A DNA stretch of 64,000 nt from Neobacillus citreus (GCF_018343545.2 NZ_JAGYPE020000007.1:64513-128512), one strand, 5' to 3'; positions 1 to 8,678 are shown, counted from the first letter of the stretch. Notes: a model not told the origin generated them from the sequence alone. Numbers and translations are program-made.

Positions 1-358
1 GATTCAGAATGAGAATTGCATAAATGTAAACATTTTTTATAAAAAGGAGAAGGGTAAAACTTTTGAATACGATTTAGCGTGGGACAACTATCAAAGTAAA
101 TGGTTATTTGATGATGAATCAATAGAAATAGTTGAACTTCCAGAATTAGCCCAAAGTGGTTGGACTGGAAAAGAAAAAGAGCGTGCAAAGATAGCTTCCA
201 GCTTTCTAATATATGCGGAAAATCAAAAGGGAGAATTGGCATTTAATTTAGTAACTAAGTTAGAAGAAGAAGAAAATAAATTAAATATTCCTATTCATAT
301 CAAAGATGCTTTCAAATGGGTTTGCTATAAAGATGATAAAAAGGGGGGAAAGGAATGA
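1..358 (+). CDS. C-terminal end of an OLD-family ATP-dependent nuclease (GajA-like), cut by the window edge
   Basis: Codons run from base 2 with no stop until TGA at 356-358, giving the last 118 residues of a protein that starts outside the window. This tail has no catalytic motif of its own; it is a charged helical segment (KEKERAKIASSFLIYAEN) like the end of the Toprim region of OLD nucleases. The identification rests mainly on context: the stop overlaps the ATG of a UvrD-like helicase gene (ATGA). A translationally coupled OLD-nuclease/helicase pair is the hallmark of Gabija (GajA-GajB) and of class 2 OLD systems. GajA is a DNA nickase with an ATPase domain. The upstream sequence is needed to confirm this. 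Confidence 0.6.
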   Translation, partial: IQNENCINVNIFYKKEKGKTFEYDLAWDNYQSKWLFDDESIEIVELPELAQSGWTGKEKERAKIASSFLIYAENQKGELAFNLVTKLEEEENKLNIPIHIKDAFKWVCYKDDKKGGKE

Positions 359-2145
359 TGGACAATCAGATAGTAATTTCTTCTGACGATCGATTTGCTG
401 ACATAGATAGTCATTTTAGAGTTACTGCTGGGCCAGGTGCGGGAAAGACTTTTTGGCTTGTCGAGCATATAAAGAATGTTCTTCAAAACACTACGAAACT
501 TTTATATACATCAAAGATTTCTTGTATAACATATACAACGATCGGAGCCGAAGAAATCCTTAATCGTTTAGGTGATAACTTGGATAAGGTAGATGTTTCA
601 ACAATTCATAGTTTTTTATATGCCAATATTGTAAAGCCATACGTACATCTTCTAAAAGATAGTTCAGGAAATATGATTGTTAATGTCGAAGATATGGAAG
701 GACATTTTGAGAATATAGCAACTCAGGGGAAAATCTATACATGGCAAAAACAAGTTAATAATGCTCGTTTTATAAGTGACAAAAAAAAGATAAAAAAGTG
801 TTTGGAAAATTTAGATTGGATTTTAGAAGATGGGGATTTCACTCTAAAACCAAGAAAAGATTATCTAAGAAAAATAGGAAAATATAGCATCAAGATAGAA
901 GACTTTCCTATTTATAAACAGCTTTATTGGGCTGAGGGAATTATTCATCATGAAGATGTCTTGTATTTTTCATACAAAATTCTAAAGGAACACCCGTTAA
1001 TTCTTGAACATATAAGTGCAAAATACCCTTATATGTTTCTGGATGAATTTCAAGATACAAACCCAATACAGGCGGAAATAATAAAATGGTTAGCCAAAGC
1101 TGGAACAGTAGTTGGTGTAATAGGTGATCCAGCCCAATCTATTTATAGTTTTCAAGGTGCTTCCAGGACTGATTTTGTAAACTTCTATCTTCCAAACCAA
1201 AAAGATTATAAGATTGAAAATAACAGAAGGTGTGGAAAAAAGATAGTTGATCTACTGAATCATGTCAGGAAGAATGATGAATTAATTCAACGGTCTGTTC
1301 GTAATGAAAGTGATTACTATGTTCATTACATTGAGTGTTCTGATGATTTATCTCAAACACTTTCAAATTTTCACAAGTTGAGAAGTGAATTAGGCTTGAA
1401 AAATAATTATTGCGTATTGACTCGTAATAATGAATCAGTGAAGAAACTCAAAAATACGGAACTTACAGATATTTGGATAACTTTAAATGAGGCTGATCAG
1501 AACAGAGAAAGGCTCTTAAAGGGACTATTAACGGCATATAAGTTAGTTGTAGATGGTCGAAATGAACTTGCCGTAAAAGAGGTTATTCGATCATTAAGAA
1601 CGGATAAAAACAGATTAATTAAACCACCATTTCAGGATAATCAGTATATTGATGATATTTCTAAAAGAAGCATTGCTGTTGATTTGCTTGAATTTTTACT
1701 AAATGAAATAAATCAATCTCTAAATTTTACATTATTTGTTTTCTATGAATCTTTACTTAATTTCCTCCAATCAAAGGGATATAGATTAAAAAAAGTAGCA
1801 AATGGAAAATTTAAAACAACTTCCGAACGTTCTACTATTCAAGAGTTACTCGATAACTTAATTTTACCTGAAGAAAAATCTACAGAAATAAGAACAATTC
1901 ATAAAGCAAAAGGTACAGAATTTGAATCTGTACTTATCTATCTTAATGACATTAAGGAAATAGAAAATTTACTTACACCAGAAATTGATTCGGAAGTGAA
2001 TGATGATACACGAATACTCTATGTGGCCATGAGCAGAGCAGAGGATTTATTGTGTATTGCATGCCCTCCATTAGAGAAAAGTTATAAGGAGAAATTTACT
2101 AATCTTAATATTATTGAGAGGCAATTGGTTACTATTCGAGTATAA
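355..2145 (+). CDS. UvrD/PcrA-type superfamily 1 helicase, GajB-like
   Basis: 596 residues with all SF1A motifs visible: Walker A AGPGAGKT at 25-32, motif Ia (CITYTTIGAEE), Walker B DEFQDT at 230-235, motif III (GDPAQSIYSFQGA), motif IV (NRRCGKKIV), motif V (TIHKAKGTEFE, from 514) and motif VI (YVAMSRAED, ending near 562). It is much shorter than housekeeping PcrA/UvrD (about 730 residues), as expected for the compact GajB helicases. The ATG at 355 overlaps the stop of the preceding nuclease gene and lies behind a purine-rich GGGGGGAAAGGA. In Gabija the helicase associates with GajA and senses or processes DNA ends during phage infection. Codon use is AT-rich like the following genes. A stand-alone helicase of another defence system is the main alternative. 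Confidence 0.78.
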   Translation: MMDNQIVISSDDRFADIDSHFRVTAGPGAGKTFWLVEHIKNVLQNTTKLLYTSKISCITYTTIGAEEILNRLGDNLDKVDVSTIHSFLYANIVKPYVHLLKDSSGNMIVNVEDMEGHFENIATQGKIYTWQKQVNNARFISDKKKIKKCLENLDWILEDGDFTLKPRKDYLRKIGKYSIKIEDFPIYKQLYWAEGIIHHEDVLYFSYKILKEHPLILEHISAKYPYMFLDEFQDTNPIQAEIIKWLAKAGTVVGVIGDPAQSIYSFQGASRTDFVNFYLPNQKDYKIENNRRCGKKIVDLLNHVRKNDELIQRSVRNESDYYVHYIECSDDLSQTLSNFHKLRSELGLKNNYCVLTRNNESVKKLKNTELTDIWITLNEADQNRERLLKGLLTAYKLVVDGRNELAVKEVIRSLRTDKNRLIKPPFQDNQYIDDISKRSIAVDLLEFLLNEINQSLNFTLFVFYESLLNFLQSKGYRLKKVANGKFKTTSERSTIQELLDNLILPEEKSTEIRTIHKAKGTEFESVLIYLNDIKEIENLLTPEIDSEVNDDTRILYVAMSRAEDLLCIACPPLEKSYKEKFTNLNIIERQLVTIRV

Positions 2146-2204
2146 AAGATACAGTTCAACGATTTCTAAGCATTGGTATTCTTAGTGTTGAGAGGAGCTT
2201 TAAG

Positions 2205-3050
2205 ATGGTAAGAAAAGTAATTCTAAGTAGAAAAGGATTTGATAGTACTACAGGTGGTAAACCAAGTCCGATTATAGATAATAAATTTGTTTCCTTACCT
2301 ATTCCAAGGGCTGATTCAGGAGATTTTTATAAAAGCCTAATATTTTCTCCGACAGAAAGCTATCTAAAGGTAATGAAGGACTTAGGAATAAAGCTGTATT
2401 CGGAAGCTCACTTAGATCCTGATTTACAAAAGTCGATTCTAAATGAAAGACCAGAAAATTGGCGTGGTTTATTTGGACAGAGTGGAATTTCACAAGGTAC
2501 GTTGCACAATCGAAATGTAGGCGAAGGTGACATATTTCTGTTCTTTGGTTGGTTTAAAGAAGCAAGTAAAGTAAATGGTGTATGGAAATATTCAAATAAT
2601 GCTCCTGATATTCATGCGATTTACGGATACTTAGAAGTTGATAGAGTCTTAGATATACAAGCGAGAGATTCTGTTCCCACTTGGACAAAATACCACCCTC
2701 ATATCAAGAGAAGAAGAGAGTATGGAGAACAACGTAATAGTGTTTACATGGCAACTGAAACATTTTCGACTAACCCCAATAAACCAGGATGGGGGAGTTT
2801 CAAATATAGTCCTCAACTTGTACTTACAAAGGAGGGAGCAAAAACTAAATCCTTGTGGGAGTTGCCACCTTGTTTCAAACGAGAACAATCTAATTTTACA
2901 CACTCGTTAAAAATATGGAATGTACTTCAAAATAAATGTGTGGAAATGCAAACAAACGGAAGAGGAGATCAAGAAATGTTTATTAGTAGTAATCCAAAAG
3001 TGGTTGCTTGGGCAGAAAATTTGATTAGTTCATGCTCTTTATACGAATAG
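2205..3050 (+). CDS. Nmad3-like putative nucleotide-modification protein
   Basis: 281 residues. The N-terminus, RKVILSRKGFDSTTGGKPSP followed by a SLPIP block near 31-35, matches my memory of the Nmad3 (nucleotide modification associated domain 3) family. That family was predicted from its neighbourhoods in phage and mobile-element base-modification loci; no biochemical activity is known to me. A GDIFLFFGWF hydrophobic strand sits mid-protein, followed by a basic stretch (HIKRRREYGE). There is no signal peptide or membrane segment. A good AGGAG-like site precedes the ATG, 59 bases after the helicase stop. The position inside a defence run fits a role in nucleic-acid modification or recognition, which is inference. 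Confidence 0.65.
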   Translation: MVRKVILSRKGFDSTTGGKPSPIIDNKFVSLPIPRADSGDFYKSLIFSPTESYLKVMKDLGIKLYSEAHLDPDLQKSILNERPENWRGLFGQSGISQGTLHNRNVGEGDIFLFFGWFKEASKVNGVWKYSNNAPDIHAIYGYLEVDRVLDIQARDSVPTWTKYHPHIKRRREYGEQRNSVYMATETFSTNPNKPGWGSFKYSPQLVLTKEGAKTKSLWELPPCFKREQSNFTHSLKIWNVLQNKCVEMQTNGRGDQEMFISSNPKVVAWAENLISSCSLYE

Positions 3051-3103
3051 AATTTACTACTTTTTTAATTTTCTTGTTCAAAATAAGAGAATCGGAGGGT
3101 AAT

Positions 3104-3640
3104 ATGACAATTGGAAAATGCTCTGAATGTGGAAAAGAAGGAGAATTGTTCACAACTACTTCTACCAAAATTGAAAATGGAAGAAGCTATTCCTTTTCAG
3201 TCCAAAAGGATAACAAACTTTGCCAAACTTGTTTGGACTTAAACATGTGGTCAAGTCTCATTATCTCTGATTATAGAAGACTTGATTTGTGGAAACAGTT
3301 TGCTAAAAGTAGAAAATACGATATAAAACTGCTTGAATTTAACCCTACTTATCCGAAAATCATTTCTGTAAAGGATCGAATTTATAAAAATAATGAGTAT
3401 GAACATGAATATATTAATATTGGTTTTGGTATGAACGGTTTTATGTTTACTGGAACTGTTCATGTTTATAAAGGTGATGTAAATGGAATGACTCTTTTAA
3501 ATATGGAGTGCGAAAATAAGAAATTTACATATCCAAATAATGAGAAACTATTAAAATTTGTTGAGAAAAGACTTGTTCCAAAACTAAAGAATAAAATTGA
3601 TCCTTATATCATGGGAGAAACATTTAGACAAAGGAGTTAG
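3104..3640 (+). CDS. Small zinc-ribbon protein of unknown function
   Basis: 178 residues from the ATG at 3104, chosen because CGGAGGGT lies just upstream; an in-frame ATG at 3032 overlaps the preceding gene and has no ribosome site. The N-terminus has Cys6-x2-Cys9 and Cys40-x2-Cys43 (KCSEC and LCQTC), a classic four-cysteine zinc ribbon. The rest is a mixed alpha/beta region rich in Lys, Asn and aromatic residues with no motif I recognise. The stop is only 9 bases before the next gene, so the two are probably translated from one message. Possible roles are nucleic-acid binding or an adaptor in the defence cassette; neither is shown by the sequence. Confidence 0.75.
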   Translation: MTIGKCSECGKEGELFTTTSTKIENGRSYSFSVQKDNKLCQTCLDLNMWSSLIISDYRRLDLWKQFAKSRKYDIKLLEFNPTYPKIISVKDRIYKNNEYEHEYINIGFGMNGFMFTGTVHVYKGDVNGMTLLNMECENKKFTYPNNEKLLKFVEKRLVPKLKNKIDPYIMGETFRQRS

Positions 3641-3649
3641 GAGGATGTT

Positions 3650-3985
3650 ATGAAAATATCAGAGAGTTCTCTAAAAAGAAATAAATATATCAGAGAAGTG
3701 AAGGAGTCGAAAATCCATAACGATTGGTATGTTTGTACGTGGACAAAATTAATTGAAGACGAAAAAGGTAAAAAGTTTACTATAGAAATTATCGAATATG
3801 ATATTGGGAAATTAGGGAAATTTGGGTTTCCAAAATACAGCTTTGAAGGCTCATTTTTTAGAAATGATTATAAAGAATCCTTTACGGTTTCGTATAGAGG
3901 AGAATCTGAAACTTTAAAAGATATTGAGAAATTCTATGAGGAAATTTGGCTAAAAATGTCTTGTCAGTATGATTATGAAGATTAA
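3650..3985 (+). CDS. Hypothetical protein, 111 residues
   Basis: Short acidic/basic soluble protein with no recognised domain; composition suggests a small beta-rich fold (repeated aromatic strands such as YDIGKLGKFGFPKYSF). It follows the zinc-ribbon gene after 9 bases, with AGGAGG placed to serve this ATG. That spacing makes co-translation with its neighbour likely and suggests the two products act together, perhaps as a small subunit, immunity or inhibitor pair. This is inference from arrangement only. Codon use is AT-rich like the rest of the island. Confidence 0.7.
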   Translation: MKISESSLKRNKYIREVKESKIHNDWYVCTWTKLIEDEKGKKFTIEIIEYDIGKLGKFGFPKYSFEGSFFRNDYKESFTVSYRGESETLKDIEKFYEEIWLKMSCQYDYED

Positions 3986-4060
3986 ATCTAATTAGGTACT
4001 GATGTATTAAAGGAAAATGGGATTTTCCTATGCATACGATGAGGAGTGTGTATTTAAAAA

Positions 4061-4933
4061 ATGAGTAAACCAAAGGCTTATGGCACTTTCGTTAAAAGAG
4101 GAGACAATATTTATCGAACATCAGCTTACATTCAGTGGGGAAACTCAGAAAAATCTATCGGGGCTTGTCTCTTACTCAATCCAGGCTCAGCCACACTTGA
4201 TAAAGATTTAATTTATTCACTTGATACGGTAGGTTCAGCCAGTGGATGGATAAAAACAGAAGATCCAACGATGGAGCAATTAATCTCATTTATCGAAAAA
4301 ACTCATGAAAAGAATCAACTAATTTCAGGCAGGTTACACATCTATAATTTATTCAATCTTCAAAATACCAAATCCGAAAATGCAATTGATCAATTTGAAG
4401 AGCTTGTATCATCTGGTGAATATGATATTAATGAGTCTTTAGTGGCTTTAGATGAATTAGTATTGCATCCATGGATTCTTCTTGGATGGGGAGTCAAACA
4501 AGAAATACGATGGAAAAACCTTCAACATATTAAGGGGAGATGGAGAGAACGGATTGTAGAATCAAAGATTCCTACCTTCGGAAAAAAGCATGCAAAGAAA
4601 AATGAGTACTACCATCCTTGTCCGCTAATACCAACTCAAAGACCATTAATATTGAATGAACTCGTTGAGTTATATAAACAGAGGGTTTTTGCCCAAAGAA
4701 AGGAACATGAACTACTGAAAAGATATACATTACTTAAATGGAATGGTGAGTATGGGATAGAGACAAAATTTATTGTAAAAGATAATTTAACAAATATGCA
4801 AAGTTTGCTTATTCCTGGAAAGTTGGAAAGCATGTATTGGTTTGAAGCTAATTTAGCTAATGATGTTGCTGTTACAAATTGGGAAGATTTTGGTGACACA
4901 AGTTTGGATGACTTAGAAGATGTGATGATGTAA
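4061..4933 (+). CDS. DUF1643-like protein
   Basis: 290 residues. The first two thirds show the pattern of DUF1643 proteins: CLLLNPGSA (36-44, compare the usual LNPS-A), EDPT (67-70), YNLFNLQ (95-101, compare NLFA-R), LLGWG (140-144), and a HPCPL block (185-189) near the end of the domain. The last 90 residues form an extra charged tail not typical of the core family. No catalytic residues are established for DUF1643, which turns up in phages and mobile islands. It lies 75 bases after the preceding gene and 31 before the nuclease-like gene, same strand. The function is unknown and the family call is moderate. Confidence 0.6.
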   Translation: MSKPKAYGTFVKRGDNIYRTSAYIQWGNSEKSIGACLLLNPGSATLDKDLIYSLDTVGSASGWIKTEDPTMEQLISFIEKTHEKNQLISGRLHIYNLFNLQNTKSENAIDQFEELVSSGEYDINESLVALDELVLHPWILLGWGVKQEIRWKNLQHIKGRWRERIVESKIPTFGKKHAKKNEYYHPCPLIPTQRPLILNELVELYKQRVFAQRKEHELLKRYTLLKWNGEYGIETKFIVKDNLTNMQSLLIPGKLESMYWFEANLANDVAVTNWEDFGDTSLDDLEDVMM

Positions 4934-4964
4934 AAAGTTATCGGAAAAAGGTTGGTGGTAAAAA

Positions 4965-5690
4965 ATGAATAAAGCAGAGTTTGAGAATTATATTAAAGGG
5001 TTTGTTAAAGACATAAAAAGAGAATTTGATAAAAACTTTAAAAACAAGTTAAAAGGAATTATTGGAGATTCGATGATAAGGGGTAATAACCCCACTTTAT
5101 CTAACATTGTTGAAGATAGATTTGCTCAGCTTCTATATACAATCTATTTAGAAAAGAATTATTTGTACTTAATTGACGTAAGTTTTTCTACTAAATTACA
5201 TGGAGAAAGCAAGTCAATTCGGCCAGATATAGTTGTAATCGAAAGAAAGAGTAATAAAATCGAAGCTATTTTTGAGTTGAAGATAGACGATGCCAGGGCA
5301 GATGACAATTGGGTTGAACAATCCCAAGCAAAATTGAAACGTCTCAAAGATATTAGCAAAAATGAAGATAAGGAGAAAAATTATATCCATTATACGACAA
5401 TAAAGATTAACAATAATGGTGAACCAATGAAGACAAGAACTGGGCGTTTTAGCAATACCATCCATAATATCAGTTGCTCTCAAAATGCAAAATTAGCTTG
5501 TATAACTTTATGTAAAGAAAATAGTAGGAAAAAAGCAAATTCTGAAGTATTCAGAAGTTCAGGTGAATTTGCAATGTATCTCTCAAACAAGCATTTTAAT
5601 AATAAAAATCATACCTTACAAGATTTATTAGATGAAAAGAATCTCAATACAGTACAGTTATACGATTTACTAATACAAATGAATCTGTAG
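4965..5690 (+). CDS. PD-(D/E)XK nuclease-like protein
   Basis: 241 residues. The pattern Arg86-Pro87-Asp88 followed by Glu104-x-Lys106 (RPDIVVI then IFELKID) is the canonical D...ExK signature of PD-(D/E)XK nucleases, with hydrophobic beta strands on either side. An upstream Glu50 in an alpha helix (SNIVEDRFAQLL) fits the usual first acidic residue of restriction-type members. The C-terminal half may recognise DNA or a partner. ATG at 4965 follows GGTTGGTGG, a usable but imperfect site. Between a DUF1643-like gene and an HTH-type gene it is the best candidate effector nuclease of the cassette. No methyltransferase is next to it, so a simple type II restriction-modification pair is unlikely. 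Confidence 0.65.
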   Translation: MNKAEFENYIKGFVKDIKREFDKNFKNKLKGIIGDSMIRGNNPTLSNIVEDRFAQLLYTIYLEKNYLYLIDVSFSTKLHGESKSIRPDIVVIERKSNKIEAIFELKIDDARADDNWVEQSQAKLKRLKDISKNEDKEKNYIHYTTIKINNNGEPMKTRTGRFSNTIHNISCSQNAKLACITLCKENSRKKANSEVFRSSGEFAMYLSNKHFNNKNHTLQDLLDEKNLNTVQLYDLLIQMNL

Positions 5691-5793
5691 TAAATATGCA
5701 GTAGTATTAAAAATGGAAGCAGATTATTAAAGGTTATTAAATGCATAATAGAATAACTTTCATAGGAGTTACATATAGAAGGAGTCGAAAGTT

Positions 5794-6996
5794 ATGGTAT
5801 CAATATCTCGAAAAGACCTTTATTCAAAACTCTGGTCTATCGGAATCACAAAAACGGCCATAGAGTTAAATATTCCATATAATAAATTAAAAAATGCTTG
5901 TCTGTCTAATGATATACCTTTACCAACGGCATCATATTGGAGTAGTTTACATATGGGGAAGGAAAAACCTACACAATTATTTCTTCCAAATCCAAATCAA
6001 AATCCAATCATTACAATCGAAGTAGTAAAAGCAAAAAAAGGCACTCCACAAAAAATAACATTAAAAAATGATAACTCTGAATCCACAATTAATACCGAAT
6101 TCATTTCTTCAAATAGTGATATACCAAGTCAACATGGATATTTCATTTATTTCACCAAAGACGAACAAATATTGTTTGCTCAGATATATAATTCATTGAA
6201 AGTAAACAAAACTATATCATCAAAGCCACATAAAGAAATCCTAAAATATCAGCAAAAGAAAAAAGATAGCATTTCATATTATGATAGGGAAGCAAAGTTA
6301 AAGATAAATTCATCGTCTGGAACAGTTATTCCTGAAACTCTGCCTTTTATCGACTGTTTATTCAAATCTCTTGAAAAAGTAGGAGCAAAAATAAGCATTA
6401 CAAACAAGGAAACTCAGGTAATATACAAAAGCTATACTTTTATACTGAATTTTAAACTTCCTTCTAATAAAGTAAAATTATCTCCTGATGATAAAGATTA
6501 TTCAAGATATAACACTTATAAATATGTTGCTACTGGGAAAATGAATGTTGAAGTAGGATATTACCTCGAATGGTATAAGTGGAGTCAAAATGAAAAGCTG
6601 ATTACACAAACAAAAAAAGAAACATTTGATGATCTGTTAAAGAAAGTGTTTCTTTATATTTTCTCACTACCTCAAAAAATTGATGAAGAAACGGAAAAAC
6701 ATAAAGTTGCAGAAGAGAAAAAAAGACGAGAAGAAGAACAAAGAGCCATCTTAAAGGATCAACATGATAGGGAATACCAACGTACCGAGGGATTAATAAA
6801 GAAATCAATAGAATTTTTCTATTCTCAATTAGTCAAAAATTATGTTGAATCTGAATTACATAAAAACTCAGATGAATATAATTGGGGTATGAATAAATCA
6901 AATTGGATAAAAGATTGCGATGCCTCCCCTGATTCTATATTATCAACTAAGGATAAAGAAAATTTAATTAACTTTAAATTTCCAAAAGGTTTTTAA
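5794..6996 (+). CDS. HTH-like N-terminal domain protein with coiled coil
   Basis: 400 residues. Residues 5-56 (SRKDLYSKLWSIGITKTA, then NIPYNKLKNAC and a PLPTASYW turn) resemble the helix-turn-helix opening of a group of mobile-element proteins with the pattern REELYE-VW-TK-A-GVS...IP-P-GYW. The central part is beta-rich and Lys/Asn-rich. Residues about 295-335 are a highly charged coiled coil (KHKVAEEKKRREEEQRAI). No catalytic motif is visible. The start has GAAGGAG at a normal distance. It may bind DNA and oligomerise, acting as regulator or sensor for the island; the function is unknown. Confidence 0.6.
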   Translation: MVSISRKDLYSKLWSIGITKTAIELNIPYNKLKNACLSNDIPLPTASYWSSLHMGKEKPTQLFLPNPNQNPIITIEVVKAKKGTPQKITLKNDNSESTINTEFISSNSDIPSQHGYFIYFTKDEQILFAQIYNSLKVNKTISSKPHKEILKYQQKKKDSISYYDREAKLKINSSSGTVIPETLPFIDCLFKSLEKVGAKISITNKETQVIYKSYTFILNFKLPSNKVKLSPDDKDYSRYNTYKYVATGKMNVEVGYYLEWYKWSQNEKLITQTKKETFDDLLKKVFLYIFSLPQKIDEETEKHKVAEEKKRREEEQRAILKDQHDREYQRTEGLIKKSIEFFYSQLVKNYVESELHKNSDEYNWGMNKSNWIKDCDASPDSILSTKDKENLINFKFPKGF

Positions 6997-7083
6997 CCGT
7001 TAAATTTTACTTGATTATGGAATTGTATGGTTTAATTAATCAGAATTAGTAAATGTTTTTGGAACAAATTGGAGGAGTGTGTT

Positions 7084-8064
7084 TTGCTAAAAGGTCAAAA
7101 GCAATTGGAAGAAGTAAATAAATACTTTTCGATACTTACTAATTACATTGAATTTCAAAATAGTTCGGGGTACTTTGATATAAATAAGTACTGTGAAAAC
7201 TTCTTTTGTGAGTTGTTGAATAAAGTATATGATTTGGAGTTAGAAAATCTGAATAAAATTAAAGTCAATTTCCCTGCTGTTGACTTAGGAGATTATAGTG
7301 AAGGTGTATGTTTTCAAGTTACATCTTCGAATGGAAGAAAAAAGATAGTTGAAACTGTTGAAAAGTTCGTAGAAAACAAACTTTATGAAGATTTTAATGA
7401 GCTAAATATCTTGATTTTAGGATCTAAAAAGAATTATAAGAAAAGTGACATTGATACTAATGGAACTATTGAGTTTGATATTGATAAGAATGTCATTGAT
7501 TTAAAAGATTTAGTAAAAGATATCTCCAATCTTAGAAATAAGAGGATTCGAGAAATTCTTGAATATTTGGAGGAAAATGTTGACCTTGAAACTCGTCAAC
7601 CAAGTTATCTTTCTGGAATTAAGATGAGTGTAGCTAAAATTCCAAATAATTGTGCGAGTTATTTAAGATATTTAGATGTTTCTAATAGTATTGAAGCCAA
7701 GGATATAGTAGGAGATATAAAGTTATTTATTAATGATTTCATGCAGTTAGATGATAATACAAGAGAAATTGTTTATGCCATAATTAATAAGAGAAATTTG
7801 ATCGATGAAAGAGGTATCCACTTTAATCATGTGGAGATTAGAAAGTATTTGAGGATAGAACAAAGTAAACTCTTTGAAGAACTTAGGATCTTGTATGATA
7901 GGGATTATATTTCTTCTGCCGATGATAATGGTACAGAGCATGATATACTTGGATACTGGACTAAGCATTGGGAAGTATTTAATGATTTAGTTAATTATTG
8001 TTTGTGGGGGAACATTGATATTAAAGAAATGATTGTGAATTTAGATTTCACATTATTGGATTGA
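7084..8064 (+). CDS. SMEK-domain protein with C-terminal winged-helix-like region
   Basis: 326 residues from TTG at 7084, which GGAGGAGTG (7071-7079) serves; a longer frame from TTG 7069 would begin at the edge of that site. Residues 5-150 match the SMEK domain of ABC-three-component conflict systems: YFDINKYCENFFCELLN, then NFPAVDLGD, then FQVTSSNGRKKI and LILGSKKNYKK. The SMEK domain is predicted to act in conflict systems coupled to NTPase sensors; its biochemistry is not established. Residues about 215-290 look like a winged helix (EIRKYLRIEQSKLFEELRIL). No ABC or STAND NTPase partner is next to it here, so it may work with the island genes upstream or alone. Confidence 0.72.
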   Translation: MLKGQKQLEEVNKYFSILTNYIEFQNSSGYFDINKYCENFFCELLNKVYDLELENLNKIKVNFPAVDLGDYSEGVCFQVTSSNGRKKIVETVEKFVENKLYEDFNELNILILGSKKNYKKSDIDTNGTIEFDIDKNVIDLKDLVKDISNLRNKRIREILEYLEENVDLETRQPSYLSGIKMSVAKIPNNCASYLRYLDVSNSIEAKDIVGDIKLFINDFMQLDDNTREIVYAIINKRNLIDERGIHFNHVEIRKYLRIEQSKLFEELRILYDRDYISSADDNGTEHDILGYWTKHWEVFNDLVNYCLWGNIDIKEMIVNLDFTLLD

Positions 8065-8113
8065 TAAAGTCTGATACCATTTCCTTAACACTTATAACTA
8101 CTATGTGACACCG

Positions 8114-8368
8114 TAAAATAAAAGCTACACGTTATAATAAACTCGCTACCACCTGCAACCGCCAGTGAAAATAAAGTCTGTACCGAAAAGCATGAGCAAA
8201 CAGCCCGTCAGGGCTGTCCTATCAACATTCGAGAAAAAAGTCAGAAGGAAAATCTTTATTTTAACTCGATAAAAAACGTGAAAAAAAGCGTGAAAAAATC
8301 CCGAAAAACTGATGGTTTTTGAAGAGAAAAAGGGTGAAAAGCGGGAGAAAAGGAAAGACTTTATTTTA
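8114..8368. repeat. Cluster of four 13-bp motifs at the island edge
   Basis: A motif close to TAAAATAAAGTCT occurs at 8114-8126 (TAAAATAAAAGCT) and 8167-8179 (GAAAATAAAGTCT) on the + strand, and at 8251-8263 and 8356-8368 on the - strand. Between them, 8200-8217 form a hairpin (ACAGCCC, loop GTCA, GGGCTGT). The region from 8065 to 8480 has no credible gene; a 99-codon reverse frame across it is low-complexity. Repeated short sites in two orientations next to an AT-rich foreign cassette resemble transposase- or recombinase-binding ends. No transposase is in the window, so this is inference. Confidence 0.45.
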
Positions 8369-8493
8369 ACAGCAAACGGTGGAATGCGGGTTTGAGTGGG
8401 GGAAAAATGTAGGGTGTATTTTTTAACGGCACAAAAGTAAGACAATTAACCAACAATTATAATTCTAACCGTGAAAGGTTTTATTTCTATACC

Positions 8494-8532
8494 AAAAAAC
8501 CACTCCTTATAAAAAATAGGGAGTGGTTTTTT
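8494..8532. terminator. Bidirectional intrinsic terminator
   Basis: AAAAAACCACTCC at 8494-8506 pairs perfectly with GGAGTGGTTTTTT at 8520-8532, so a T-run follows the stem on both strands. It separates the island from the transporter operon. Confidence 0.85.
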
Positions 8533-8600
8533 GTTGATAATCTTCGTGAATGAGGGTAAAATTAATCGTCTGATTACGCAATATTATATTTAAAAATACA

Positions 8601-8645
8601 ATTCACGAACATTAAACTTAAATATAATATATATCATTCGTATTT
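8601..8645 (+). promoter_or_regulatory. Possible PurR PurBox pair
   Basis: ATTCACGAACATT (8601-8613) matches 11 of 13 bases of the Bacillus PurBox AWWWCCGAACWWT. An inverted partner, reading AAATACGAATGAT on the - strand (8633-8645), matches about 10 of 13. The gap is 19 bases, slightly over the usual 16-17. The pair sits directly upstream of the -35 of an operon that ends in adenine deaminase, which makes purine control plausible but unproven. Confidence 0.35.
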
Positions 8646-8649
8646 TATA

Positions 8650-8678
8650 TTGCCAAAGAGAAATTAATAAATTATAAT
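8650..8678 (+). promoter_or_regulatory. Sigma-A promoter of the ABC transporter/deaminase operon
   Basis: TTGCCA (8650-8655), a 17-base spacer and a perfect TATAAT (8673-8678), about 70 bases before the first start codon. Confidence 0.7.

Noticed and set aside
4965..5690. Type II restriction-modification pair
   Set aside because: A nuclease signature is present but no methyltransferase motifs occur in any island gene within the window.
8146..8445. 99-codon reverse-strand frame across the island edge
   Set aside because: Low-complexity Phe/Lys/Ser sequence with no ribosome site; it runs over the repeated motifs and hairpin.
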